Assembly: GCF_012489685.1 (NCBI RefSeq)
Contig: NC_080042.1
Coordinates: forward strand, 21,962,150-22,026,149
Direction: 5' to 3'
Length of the DNA: 64,000 bases
DNA from: Lotus japonicus
Lineage: Eukaryota; Streptophyta; Magnoliopsida; Fabales; Fabaceae
A program made the translations under genes and the position numbers. Of this stretch, positions 56,095 through 64,000 are shown one piece after another (within the stretch, counting starts at the first letter, position 1; each line of letters starts with the position of its first letter). The notes under the pieces are model-generated. The model was not told the origin of the DNA and did not search any database. It saw nothing but the letters and a program-made list of their open reading frames with translations.

Positions 56095-59000
56095 TCAAGG
56101 CTTGGAAGATGAAGGAAGGTTGTCCATTAAATACTTCATGATTGCTTCCATTTTGCTTGAGGACTCTTGAATTCGCTTGCTTTGCTCATTCTGAACATGT
56201 CCTTGTTGCTCAACCATCTGAAATAACCTCTGCTGATCATCCTGAATCCTGTCAATCCGAGCAGCAAGAATGGCAACTTCTGGAGCTGGAGCAGAAGTAG
56301 GAACTTCTGGTGCTTGTGTAGGAGTAGCAGCTGCAGCTTCCGAAGACATGACAGTATCAACTTGAGTTGGCCCTTGCTTCTCAACTTCATGATCAACTGC
56401 ATCTTCCAGAATGACTATACCATCAGAGCTTTCTTCTTCAACCTCCGCTGAAAGCATCACAGCATCTTCTGAGGTACATTCAGAGACAACACATGGTCGT
56501 TGAGCCATGGCTCTTCTCAAGGATTCACAAACCTTGTGCAGCACTATCTGCCTTTGCTCATTGGCCCTCTCAGATGCATCATGAACTCTTAGTCGTTTCT
56601 CCCTGCTAAGTTGCTTCTGAAGTTCATGAACTTTGCCTTCTGACCATCTCTCAAAGGCAGACCATAGACCATCAACAAGAGAGGCATCAAACTGATTATC
56701 AGTTACCTGATACAGCCATTTCAGTCTTCTGGAGGCCTCTTCAGAAAACTCCGGAATGAGTTGAGTAAGATTCTGAGGATGAAAGGAGGTGGCCAAGGTC
56801 AGAACAGGCTGAGGAGTTCTGGCAGCATTGGAGCTTGAAGCATTTGATTCATCCAGGTGCTCTGAAGGTGTGGAATCAATCTCGTGGTCCTTCTCTACGC
56901 CTGAGTGATCTGATTCATCCATGTGCTCAGCTTCAGAGATAATATTTGGCCTTTGCCTTGAGGTGACAGTCTTCTCAGGTGAAGTGAAACTCAGATCCTG
57001 TGAGTTGACTACTGAGTAGTTGGACAAGGACACATAGGAGGTCTCAGCAGCATCTAGAAGCTGATCTTCAAAGTTGGAAGCAATTTGTTGAAGGGGCTTC
57101 ACATTGAAAGGCGGTACAAGAATCTGAACATCATCATCATCCTTTTCTTTCTCAGCATGGATCTCACCAGTCTGGGTTATGAGGAAGGTGTGTGAAGAGG
57201 ATGAAGGCTTGGGGTTGAATTGTTCAACCAAGGTTCTCAGAGTGGCCTCACTTTGAGCAATACCTTGAATGAAGGAATTGAAAGGAGGTACTGGTTCAGT
57301 TGGGATGGATGTGGAAGAGGTGTAAATTGGAGTGGAAGGGATGGCTGTGGTAGCTGTTTCGATGGTGGATTTAGGAGCTTGAGGTTCAGCTTGTGTTTCA
57401 GCTTGTGTTTCAGGTTGAGTGAGTCCTGTTTGGATTGAGGTAGGCATGGAGGTAGATATAGGCAGGGGTTGTTCAGGAATAACTACTAAAGCAGAATCAG
57501 AGTTAATGCTTTCAGTAATTACCTTACTTGGACTTCTGATGGATGTGGTTGTGGTAAGATTTGCAGCCCTTGCTGGATCAGAAGTTCTTTTAGATCTCCT
57601 TTCACGTTGAACTTCTGAAGCAGGTTCAGATGCTTGCTCTGCAACTGCCTCTTTCTGCTGAAGGGGACCCCTCAGAGGAAGCTTCCTTCTCTTCACTAAG
57701 GGAACAGCATCAGAATCAGTGGATTCTTCAGCGTCTGAAGCTTCCCTTATAACCTGCATCTCATTCTGGATGATCTCATGGTCATCCTGCTCATCTTCTT
57801 CTTCCTCAAGAGTAACTTTTCTTCTCTTAGCCACAGGAATATCATCATCTTCAGTTTCCTCGCTTGAGGAATCTTCCCATGTGTCTTCAGAGCTTTCAGA
57901 TTCAGACACTTGACGTGGTTGAACTAAGGTTCTCTTGGAAGGTTTTTCAGTAGAGGGTTCTCTGATGATGACAGTCTTGGATGCAGCTTTCTTCTTTGCA
58001 GGTTCCTCTGTCAGAATCCCTTTGCCCTTAGGATCTGAAGGCTTGCTGCTTGTTGCCCTCCTTGATTTCCTTGTTGCCAACTTAGGAGGACTTTCAGGAA
58101 GTGTCTTGACAAACTCCTCAAGAGTGATAGGATCTCCTTGTCTTCTGAGCATCCGCACATACTCCAGAATACATGCTGGATTGTCCTTCTTGGACCAAAT
58201 AGGAAAATCATCAATGGGGTAGTTTCTCTTACGAACCTCATCAGAAGTGTCTTCTCTGGGAGCAACTTGAACTTTCTCAATGATTTGCATTTTCTTCAAC
58301 TTTGTGCCATTGAGAGCATCGCCAATAGACATGGCCAGATCTTCGTGAAGTCCAAGGTCTGATAGGGTCTTGACAAGCTTATTCTGGACGAAGATATCTG
58401 GCAGCAGCCTTCCATACGGAATGTAATATATGAACCTCTTGTTCTCAGAACCAGTTGTAGTCCTTGATTTCTCAACACATTCCTTCAGATAATTGAAGAG
58501 AAGGAATGGAAGACAGATAGGTTCGCCCTTAGAAATGTAGTACATGATTACCTTTTGAGTTTCATTAAGATAATCAGTTCCACCAGTTCTGGGGTGAATG
58601 CAGGTAAGGAATATCTTCTGCCAAATCTTCATCTGAGGCTTCAAGTCCTTTATGTTGTACTTGGTTTTCTCCATTTCCCAGTGGTCATAAATCGCCTGGT
58701 TGACCACGCTCCTCATCCCAGGAACATTTGCATCAACATTTTTAATCCTTTTACCTTGCTGGAACTCCATACCCAGCAGTTTTGCAATGGACTCTTCTGA
58801 GATTACAATCTTCTTGTCCAGCACATGAGAAACAACGTAGTAGTCGTTGCAGACAGCGTTCTTCCAGAACTCTACAACCAATTTGTGATAAATCGGACCA
58901 CGAAGTCTATTGAAGTAGCCAGACCACCCTTGTAAGTTGACCTGATCCCTGATGTCGAACCCATGTTCAGCCAGATTGTCGAAGTCAACTCTTGCTTCAC

Positions 59001-59157
59001 AGCACACATTCAGTTCTTCTACTTTCTTGGCACAAGTGACTACATTTCGTGCATTCAGAATCTTCGGTGCTTCTTCGAATCTTTGATTCTCTTGATCTTC
59101 GGCAGTTTGTTTGGAAGAAGCAGAAACATTTACCTTAGGTTTCCTCGATTTGCCCAT
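56095..59157 (-). CDS. SIRE-like long extra ORF, intact (1020 residues)
   Basis: An uninterrupted frame. An upstream Met would add 31 residues, but I chose MGKSRKPK because the other copy starts MSKSRKSK at the same place. Order: basic N-terminus; globular part, about residues 60-330, of 'putative plant transposon protein' type (GFDIRDQVNLQGWSGYFNRL, ETQKVIMYYISKGEPICLPF); basic patch (ATRKSRRATSSK); two acidic-then-basic modules (TEDDDIPVAKRRKV, TDSDAVPLVKRRKL) that look like nuclear localisation signals beside Asp/Glu clusters; a long Ser/Thr/Pro/Gln region (about 580-800); a helical C-terminus (SREKRLRVHDASERANEQRQ; AARIDRIQDDQQRLFQMVEQ). It has no signal peptide or membrane span, so 'envelope' is unlikely despite the position. 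Role unknown; the domains suggest a nuclear protein. Confidence 0.85.
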   Translation of the reverse strand: MGKSRKPKVNVSASSKQTAEDQENQRFEEAPKILNARNVVTCAKKVEELNVCCEARVDFDNLAEHGFDIRDQVNLQGWSGYFNRLRGPIYHKLVVEFWKNAVCNDYYVVSHVLDKKIVISEESIAKLLGMEFQQGKRIKNVDANVPGMRSVVNQAIYDHWEMEKTKYNIKDLKPQMKIWQKIFLTCIHPRTGGTDYLNETQKVIMYYISKGEPICLPFLLFNYLKECVEKSRTTTGSENKRFIYYIPYGRLLPDIFVQNKLVKTLSDLGLHEDLAMSIGDALNGTKLKKMQIIEKVQVAPREDTSDEVRKRNYPIDDFPIWSKKDNPACILEYVRMLRRQGDPITLEEFVKTLPESPPKLATRKSRRATSSKPSDPKGKGILTEEPAKKKAASKTVIIREPSTEKPSKRTLVQPRQVSESESSEDTWEDSSSEETEDDDIPVAKRRKVTLEEEEDEQDDHEIIQNEMQVIREASDAEESTDSDAVPLVKRRKLPLRGPLQQKEAVAEQASEPASEVQRERRSKRTSDPARAANLTTTTSIRSPSKVITESINSDSALVVIPEQPLPISTSMPTSIQTGLTQPETQAETQAEPQAPKSTIETATTAIPSTPIYTSSTSIPTEPVPPFNSFIQGIAQSEATLRTLVEQFNPKPSSSSHTFLITQTGEIHAEKEKDDDDVQILVPPFNVKPLQQIASNFEDQLLDAAETSYVSLSNYSVVNSQDLSFTSPEKTVTSRQRPNIISEAEHMDESDHSGVEKDHEIDSTPSEHLDESNASSSNAARTPQPVLTLATSFHPQNLTQLIPEFSEEASRRLKWLYQVTDNQFDASLVDGLWSAFERWSEGKVHELQKQLSREKRLRVHDASERANEQRQIVLHKVCESLRRAMAQRPCVVSECTSEDAVMLSAEVEEESSDGIVILEDAVDHEVEKQGPTQVDTVMSSEAAAATPTQAPEVPTSAPAPEVAILAARIDRIQDDQQRLFQMVEQQGHVQNEQSKRIQESSSKMEAIMKYLMDNLPSSSKP

Positions 59158-59582
59158 GATTCTCAGAGAATGAGGTTTAGGGTTCAGAGAGAAGGGGGAA
59201 ATGTTGGAGGAAGGAGTATGAATGAATGCAATGCACACGGAAAGTTTCAAAACCGTAAGTGTAAGTAAGTGGGAGATCGTGTGTGACAGTGCATATAGTG
59301 GGTTTAATGGTAACCGTTGACAGTTTTAAGAAATTAAAGGCAAAATCAACAGTTATAAAATAGATAGTCTGAAAATAGCATAGTAGAGGAGAGTAGACAT
59401 CATCATTATAGCAGATATACCACGCGACTCAAGAAACTATGTCACAAATGAAGTGACACGTGTATTGTTGCCTACCACAGAAGTTTAACCGGTGGGTTAA
59501 GTGCTTCTGATCGAGTAACTTCTGAAGGAGGTAACATCTGATGACTTCAGAGGTACCATGGTCAGAAGTTCTGAAGAAAACC

Positions 59583-59645
59583 TTACTCTGGACAAAAGTC
59601 CATGTTCAGGTTTTCAAGAATGAATAAAAACCTATCTTCTGCTAA
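59583..59645 (-). pseudogene. C-terminal end of SIRE-like pol
   Basis: Only the last codons of RNase H remain (AEDRFLFILENLNMDFCPE). Beyond 59645 the sequence is unrelated, so this is a breakpoint. Confidence 0.8.
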
Positions 59646-60857
59646 CAAGATGAAGATAACAAGATACCAAATCCAATGAGAGAAGTTTGAAGAAAAATGT
59701 TCAACAAACTTAGTGCTAAATAGTTGAATTTTAACTGGATAAACTTTTATTTTAGCGACTTTGTTTTTAACCTTATATGTCATACTTTTTGCTCCAAGAC
59801 ATACATATCAATGTTGGCTTTTATATATGGCTATAGTTACTATATTGCAGTTTATGATAATTGAACTTTTAGTATGAAAGTTAACTACTGACGTAGTACT
59901 GATTATATTTATGCTTAAAATGGTTGTGTGTAAACTTCCATTGCACAAATGGCCTATCCCTTCAACAGGTTAGACGTACCTATTTTTTTATTAAATGAAG
60001 TTGCTTCTTTAAGTTAACAACGAAACCAATGAATACATAATAAGTTCATCTTTAACATTTTACATATAATAAATAAAATAATCAGATACTTACATGTACA
60101 AATACCAAAACCCTATAAAAGAAGAAAACTACCCCACCTAATACCCCCTTGAAAATAGACTTAACAAAACATGCCTCATTAAAACCTTTCTAGGATAAAA
60201 CCCCCTTGGGAAAACCTAGCAAGGAAAAAGAGTACCTATTTTGAAAAGTCAAGAGGAATTTTCAAGGGTGTTTACAAAGAAAACTAATACTCAACCCAAA
60301 CCCAATTGGTAAGCCTTCCAAAATCAAGACCAAACCTTCCACCAAATTCTTAATACAGAATCTGTACCTCCAGGAAATAACCAGCAGACGTAGACTTGTG
60401 AAAAAGGAACCAGTAAGCAAAAGCCATTCTAATGGGAGCTCACGAGTTTGCATCAATCAAAAAAACCAATATCCTCCACCAAAAGAGAGTGTTGCAACAC
60501 CATCACTTAGAGTACAAAAAACGGCCATCCATACTTCATTTTAGTTGAACAAATCTGTTATTTAACTGAGCAATACAAGAGCACGGCTACAAGATCCATT
60601 CAAGCAATGTACACCTAAAATCACTTACCATTTATGAGAATCCATGCCTTCCATTAAATGGTACATAGGAGACCTTCCCCATCTGGAGATTCATTTGAAA
60701 ATAAACTAACTACCATAAATATTGAGTTAACATAAATCATAAAATTACTATTTATCATAGTATTTGCTTAAAAATTGTCACTATCTAAACCTACCTTATA
60801 CTAAATTTAAATAAGGGGACCAACATATATAATTAGCAATTGACTCATCTTCATACC
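59646..60857. other. AT-rich Helitron 3' region
   Basis: No gene. A notable run near 60165-60235 (GCCTCATTAAAACCTTTCTA, CCCCCTTGGGAAAACCTAGC, AAGGAAAAAGAGTACC) is a sequence type I have seen repeated in plant genomes, but I cannot name it. Confidence 0.45.
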
Positions 60858-61742
60858 TCAGCTTAAATTTTTGAATACTTCTTTGTAAACAACATTTTTT
60901 GTGTGCTCCAAAGGCGAAACCTCTGTCTGGTCAACATAAATTTTCAATCCATCCCTTGATTTCACACGCGACAACGCAACATATAGTTGACCATGGGAAA
61001 AAACAGGTCTCGGTAAAAAAACCCCCACTCGAGACAACGTCTGCCCTTGACTCTTATTAATTGTCATTGCAAAACAAACACACACCGGAAATTGCCTACG
61101 TTGAACTTTAACATGTAGACCACTATCAGAAGGAACAATAGTCATGCGTGGGATGTATGTTTTTGTGCCAGCTTTATTTCCATTTAGCACTTTCCCATAA
61201 ATCAAATTTGGTCTAAGATCCAACACAATAAGCCGAGTTCCATTGCATAACCCAGCTGAAACATCAATATTTCTCATTAACATAATGGGCGTTCCAATTT
61301 TCAAACACAACCTATGATCAGGAAGTCCAGATCCCTTAATGCCGTTCAAAAACTCAATGGTTATCCAATTTGCATCAATGGCTACATCTTCATCAACTTT
61401 GACTACACTGTCTGAACTTAAATACACTTTTCTTTGCCAGGTACTATGGAAAGCACAAACTGGTTCACACTATCAACAATATCCAAAGTGGGAGCAAGAA
61501 TAGCTTTATCAATAAAATATTCCTCATCAAAAAATTTCCTTTGAATATCAGGGTAGGTGGAATAAACTATACTTGACACAGCATCATCTTTAAAGGGAAC
61601 CATCAAGTCATGTGGAATATCTAAATCACATTCACCATCATTGTAATCACCCAAATTACCATCACCAATATCAAGTATCCACTTGCTAAATTCAACCAAT
61701 TTTTCACAATCATGTAAAGAATCATTCCCATGCAAACGCATA
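60858..61742 (-). pseudogene. Helitron helicase (PIF1-like), C-terminal part
   Basis: From the junction at 61742 the minus strand reads MRLHGNDSL (the KNMRL-type helicase motif), then WILDIGDGNLG and LAPTLDIVDSVNQFVLSIVP. A one-base frame change near 61420 shifts it, and it goes on with YLSSDSVVKVDED, FLNGIKGSGLPDHRLCLKIG, MLMRNIDVSAGLCNGTRL, MTINKSQGQTL and HGQLYVALSRVKSRDGL, the last motifs V and VI. It ends with a stop at 60858. This is the 3'-5' order and content of plant Helitron Rep-helicase proteins, which unwind DNA for rolling-circle transposition. The Rep nuclease part and helicase motifs I-III are absent here, cut off by the SIRE-like LTR. Confidence 0.9.
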
Positions 61743-62956
61743 TGAAGGTATGAAAAACGGTAGAAAGGGGGGGTTTGAATAACGTTTTCAGTACAAAACT
61801 TCCACCTTAAAGATTTTGGCAAATCTTTCGAGAACTTAAGTGCTAAAGATAAGAGATAGAAAAGCACACAAGGATTTTATCCTGGTTCACTTGATAAATC
61901 ACTCAAGCTACTCCAGTCCACCCGTTAAGGTGATTTCTTCCTTCTTAGAATGAAGGCAATCCACTAATCAGGTAAGAGTTACAACTGCACTTGAAACCTA
62001 CAAGTGACTAACAATTACACTGACTTAGCTCACACTAAGATTCACTCTCTTAGTCTTCTCTAGGATCCGATCAACCTTGATCTCCTAAAGGAACTAAACA
62101 AACTGTTTATCAAAGAATTGTTTACAAGAGATTTGCTTCTAAAAAGCTAATTGTAAACTCAATGAATTTCAGATGAAAGAAAGCTTAGAATAATTTGAAT
62201 ATGTCTTGCGCGTGTGTATTTCTTTTTCTAGCCGCTTCTTTCATTCTTCAGCCTCTATATATACTCCAAGGATTAGGGTTGAGCGTTGCATGGGAAATGC
62301 TACCGTTGGAGGGCAGTTCTGGAAAATCCAGCTTCTGCTGTGGCTGAGAACGTTAGGTAAGTCGTCAGGAAGGTACACTTGCTTTTGTACTTGGATAGCG
62401 ACTTGACCTTTTAACCTAGGAGACTTCTGATCAGGGGAATACTTCATATTGGAACTTGTGAAGCCGGTTGATCAGAGTCAGAGGGAAAGCACAGATCCTC
62501 TGACCATTGTATCTTCTGATTCTGAACTCAGAGGGAAGAACATGGCCTTCAGAGTTTCTTGCTTCTGGACTTCAGAGTTTCCACTATTCAGCTTCTGGAT
62601 CTTTCAGAGTCTTCTACACCATCAGAACATCTGAACCTTCAGTGTTTCTTGGTTATCAGGACTTCTGGATCTTCAGAGCTTCTAGCGACTGAGTCCACAT
62701 CAGAGTTTGTATAGCTTCAGAACTTCTGAAGCTTTTCCACTGTTCATACTGAACATGGTGAATGCGAAAGCGTTGCTTGGGTTACCCTTTATACACAGTG
62801 CTTCTGATTTGTGTGAGATTGAGTTGAGGTCAGAGCCTGTAAATAGCACACTCTGGAAAAACACGTTAGAGTACCACAATTGTTCATATCAAAAGGTTAA
62901 CTTGTAATCATCAAAACATAGAGTTGTACTTACTAGATCAAAACTTGATCTTACAA
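61743..62956 (-). mobile_element. 3' LTR of the right-edge SIRE-like element (1214 bp)
   Basis: Starts TGAAGGTATG and ends CTTGATCTTACA on the plus strand. Inner edge set by the adjoining ATCTCCCCCTTTTTGATGAT; outer edge by the helicase motif that stops at 61742. Confidence 0.88.
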
Positions 62957-62970
62957 TCTCCCCCTTTTTG
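62957..62970 (-). promoter_or_regulatory. Polypurine tract of the right-edge element
   Basis: ATCTCCCCCTTTTT on the plus strand, so AAAAAGGGGGAGAT on the element strand, next to the LTR start. Identical to the tract at 35088-35101. Confidence 0.85.
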
Positions 62971-63437
62971 ATGATGACAAAACTAAGATTTTTGATGAAC
63001 AATTCTTAAACATTAAACTGAATTCACTCAGAGTTTAGAGATATAGAATAAGACTTATCCTGATGTGAATAGTTTATCTTGCTCATTCTGAATTCAAGTC
63101 ACTGCTTGATTCTGAGCTTAGCTCCCCCTGAATCTAATACTTGATGAAAACGTTAGTAAAGTCTAGATTCTGAGCTAAAAAAAAATATAAGAGTTCAGAG
63201 TGAAAAGCTTATGACATAGATGAAAAACGAATAATCAGAGCGCATAAGTGATCAGAGTCAGGGACAAGGTATCAGAGTCTTGGGTATCAGAGTCAACTTA
63301 GAATCACTTCAGAAGAAGTGAAATGTATTCCTTGTATTTGCCCAGTGACACATCTATGGTCATGAAGGTGGAACTGTTAAAATCTCCAAAAGAAAAATAA
63401 GTCACACTAACACATCTTACAAATCAAAAACTGGGTT

Positions 63438-63452
63438 TACTCCCCCTTTTTG
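63438..63452 (-). promoter_or_regulatory. Upstream polypurine tract of the right-edge element
   Basis: TACTCCCCCTTTTTG with TCATAAGC following, inverse of the tract at 34596-34610, here about 480 bp from the LTR. Confidence 0.6.
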
Positions 63453-63701
63453 TCATAAGCAAAAAGCTTGGGGTGTGAAAAACTTAGCTTGAAGTACAAG
63501 GTACTCCCCCTTAGAGAAGGTCTAAGTTTAAAAGAAAATAAAAACGATGTAAGAATCAGAGTTAGGCGAAAATAAATAGAAGAGTTAATGCAAGGGATGA
63601 ACGTTTACCACCGGTCAAGTGAGTAAATAGAAGGGTCAGTTACCAAGAACTTAACCTCGAGAAACTGTAAGAGCATTAACTTTCAGAGAGAAAGTGAAGC
63701 C

Positions 63702-63710
63702 TATAAAAAG
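63702..63710 (+). promoter_or_regulatory. TATA-like box before the antisense ORF
   Basis: TATAAAAAG lies 53 bp upstream of the start codon at 63763. Transcription would begin about 30 bp further, leaving a leader of about 30 nt. By pattern only. Confidence 0.45.
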
Positions 63711-63762
63711 CGTTGGAGAGAAAGGTAAGCTTCACACCTCGAATAATTTTCAGTAAAAAAAA

Positions 63763-64000
63763 ATGGCATCATACAACGTAGCACTAGAAGAGCTGAGGAA
63801 GAAGGCCTTTGAAGAGGACTTGTTCCTGAACATCAGGCATCCAGAGGGTGCAACTACCATCGCGGAGCTGACACGGACACTGCTGGAAGAGGACCTGCGT
63901 CCAGAGTTGGAGAGAGACCTGAAGGAATTTCTTGCCTTCGTGGAGGAGGTGCATGAACTCAGCCGGCTTGAACTCAAGCTGCTGGAAGAGAAGGAGAGTT
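63763..64000 (+). CDS. ORF antisense to the right-edge SIRE-like element, incomplete
   Basis: Starts MASYNVALEELRKKAFEEDL and stays open for 79 codons to the window end. The protein is rich in Leu and Glu, with LTRTLLEEDLRPELERDLKE and VEEVHELSRLELKLLEEKE that would form amphipathic helices or a coiled coil. Codons are richer in G and C at the third place than the AT-rich surroundings (CTG, GAG, GAC). A TATA-like box precedes it. The minus-strand frame over the same bases (63977-63750) is Ser-rich and low in complexity, as expected of a shadow. It occupies the position where the other elements have the second extra ORF on the opposite strand. Family unknown. Confidence 0.5.
   Translation, partial: MASYNVALEELRKKAFEEDLFLNIRHPEGATTIAELTRTLLEEDLRPELERDLKEFLAFVEEVHELSRLELKLLEEKES

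Larger units (their letters stand above)
54189..59645 (-). mobile_element. SIRE-like fragment truncated at both ends
   Basis: In minus-strand order: the last 18-20 codons of pol (59645-59583), spacer, the long extra ORF (59157-56095), the second ORF (55840-55424), the duplicated upstream polypurine tract, polypurine tract (54761-54748) and the first about 560 bp of the 3' LTR (54747-54189). Breaks are sharp: at 59645 inside AEDRFLFILENL and at 54189 inside the LTR near GCCACCTACC. Neither is a normal element end. The two extra ORFs are intact although everything needed for mobility is gone. Confidence 0.88.
53202..61742 (-). mobile_element. Helitron, minus strand, 5' part outside and interrupted
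   Basis: The left end on the minus strand is a hairpin (CCGTGC/GCACGG, 53214-53228) followed by TTACTACCTAG and T. The helicase end (60858-61742) lies upstream in the same orientation, so 3' end and gene agree in direction. Between them is a 5.46-kb SIRE-like fragment (54189-59645). Without it, the 3' non-coding part would be about 2.2 kb. That the end and the gene belong to one Helitron is inference. The rest of the Rep-helicase gene is separated by the retroelement that starts at 61743. Confidence 0.5.
61743..64000 (-). mobile_element. SIRE-like element inserted in the Helitron helicase, runs off the window
   Basis: A minus-strand element: its 3' LTR (61743-62956), polypurine tract and 3' internal region are present; gag, pol and 5' LTR would lie beyond 64000. 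The left host flank is GCATA (61738-61742), to be compared with the far end. It is more diverged from the elements at 24732 and 54189 than those are from each other, so it is another subfamily. Confidence 0.85.

Noticed and set aside
57220..59268. Plus-strand ORFs opposite the long extra ORF
   Set aside because: Ser-rich shadows of the acidic and Lys-rich minus-strand frame.
63750..63977. 75-codon minus-strand ORF
   Set aside because: Ser-rich and of low complexity; the opposite plus-strand frame is longer, still open and has a TATA-like box.

Overview
The window is nuclear DNA of a flowering plant. A DYW-class pentatricopeptide-repeat gene, plant-type LTR retrotransposons (Athila-like Ty3/gypsy, SIRE-like and another Ty1/copia), a tRNA-derived SINE, Helitron ends and MITEs all point that way. 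A legume is my best guess from the look of the SIRE-like elements, but I cannot prove it from sequence alone. There is one apparently intact host gene, the PPR gene at 15906-18176. Almost everything else is nested mobile DNA.

Left block (1-14975). A partial long LTR (1-864) abuts a minus-strand Athila-like element: broken integrase/RNase H/RT/protease and gag at 2087-7105, a tRNA-Asp-type primer site at 7202-7219 and a 2.46-kb 5' LTR at 7226-9689. Its outer edge lies in a decayed hAT-type (TTF/zinc-finger) transposase gene read on the plus strand (9690-14975). That pseudogene also carries a SINE with a 16-bp target duplication and a 388-bp solo LTR (duplication GTTTG), which itself holds a 3470-bp solo LTR (duplication GCTAG).

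Middle block (15000-23944). A 72-bp tandem repeat is followed by the PPR gene. After it come about 5 kb of AT-rich DNA with MITEs, a Helitron-type 3' terminus (21535), a LINE RNase H relic and a 0.6-kb long-TIR MITE.

SIRE/copia block (23946-42960). A SIRE-like copia element (24732-36327) has gag, pol, a 1024-codon extra ORF, a 150-codon second extra ORF and two LTRs. A second partial internal region is joined in tandem on its left. A complete but dead copia element (36772-42640, duplication TAGCC) sits in a LINE RNase H relic.

Palindrome block (43216-52976). A very large inverted repeat has arms of about 2.4-2.5 kb and Helitron-like CTAG/hairpin termini at both outer ends. Its left arm is interrupted by a 3856-bp solo LTR (duplication AATCC) of the same family as the one at 10397-13866.

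Right block (53202-64000). A minus-strand Helitron 3' terminus lies left of a Helitron helicase fragment (60858-61742). Between them is a truncated SIRE-like fragment with an intact 1020-residue extra ORF and an intact 138-residue second ORF. A further SIRE-like element (from 61743, running off the window) breaks the helicase gene. It carries, antisense to itself, an open frame with a TATA-like box that runs off the end.

The most interesting signals are the hairpin array with covarying stems in the 3.5-3.9-kb solo LTRs, the two conserved extra ORFs and second polypurine tract of the SIRE-like family, the antisense ORF at the right edge, and the giant Helitron-ended palindrome.
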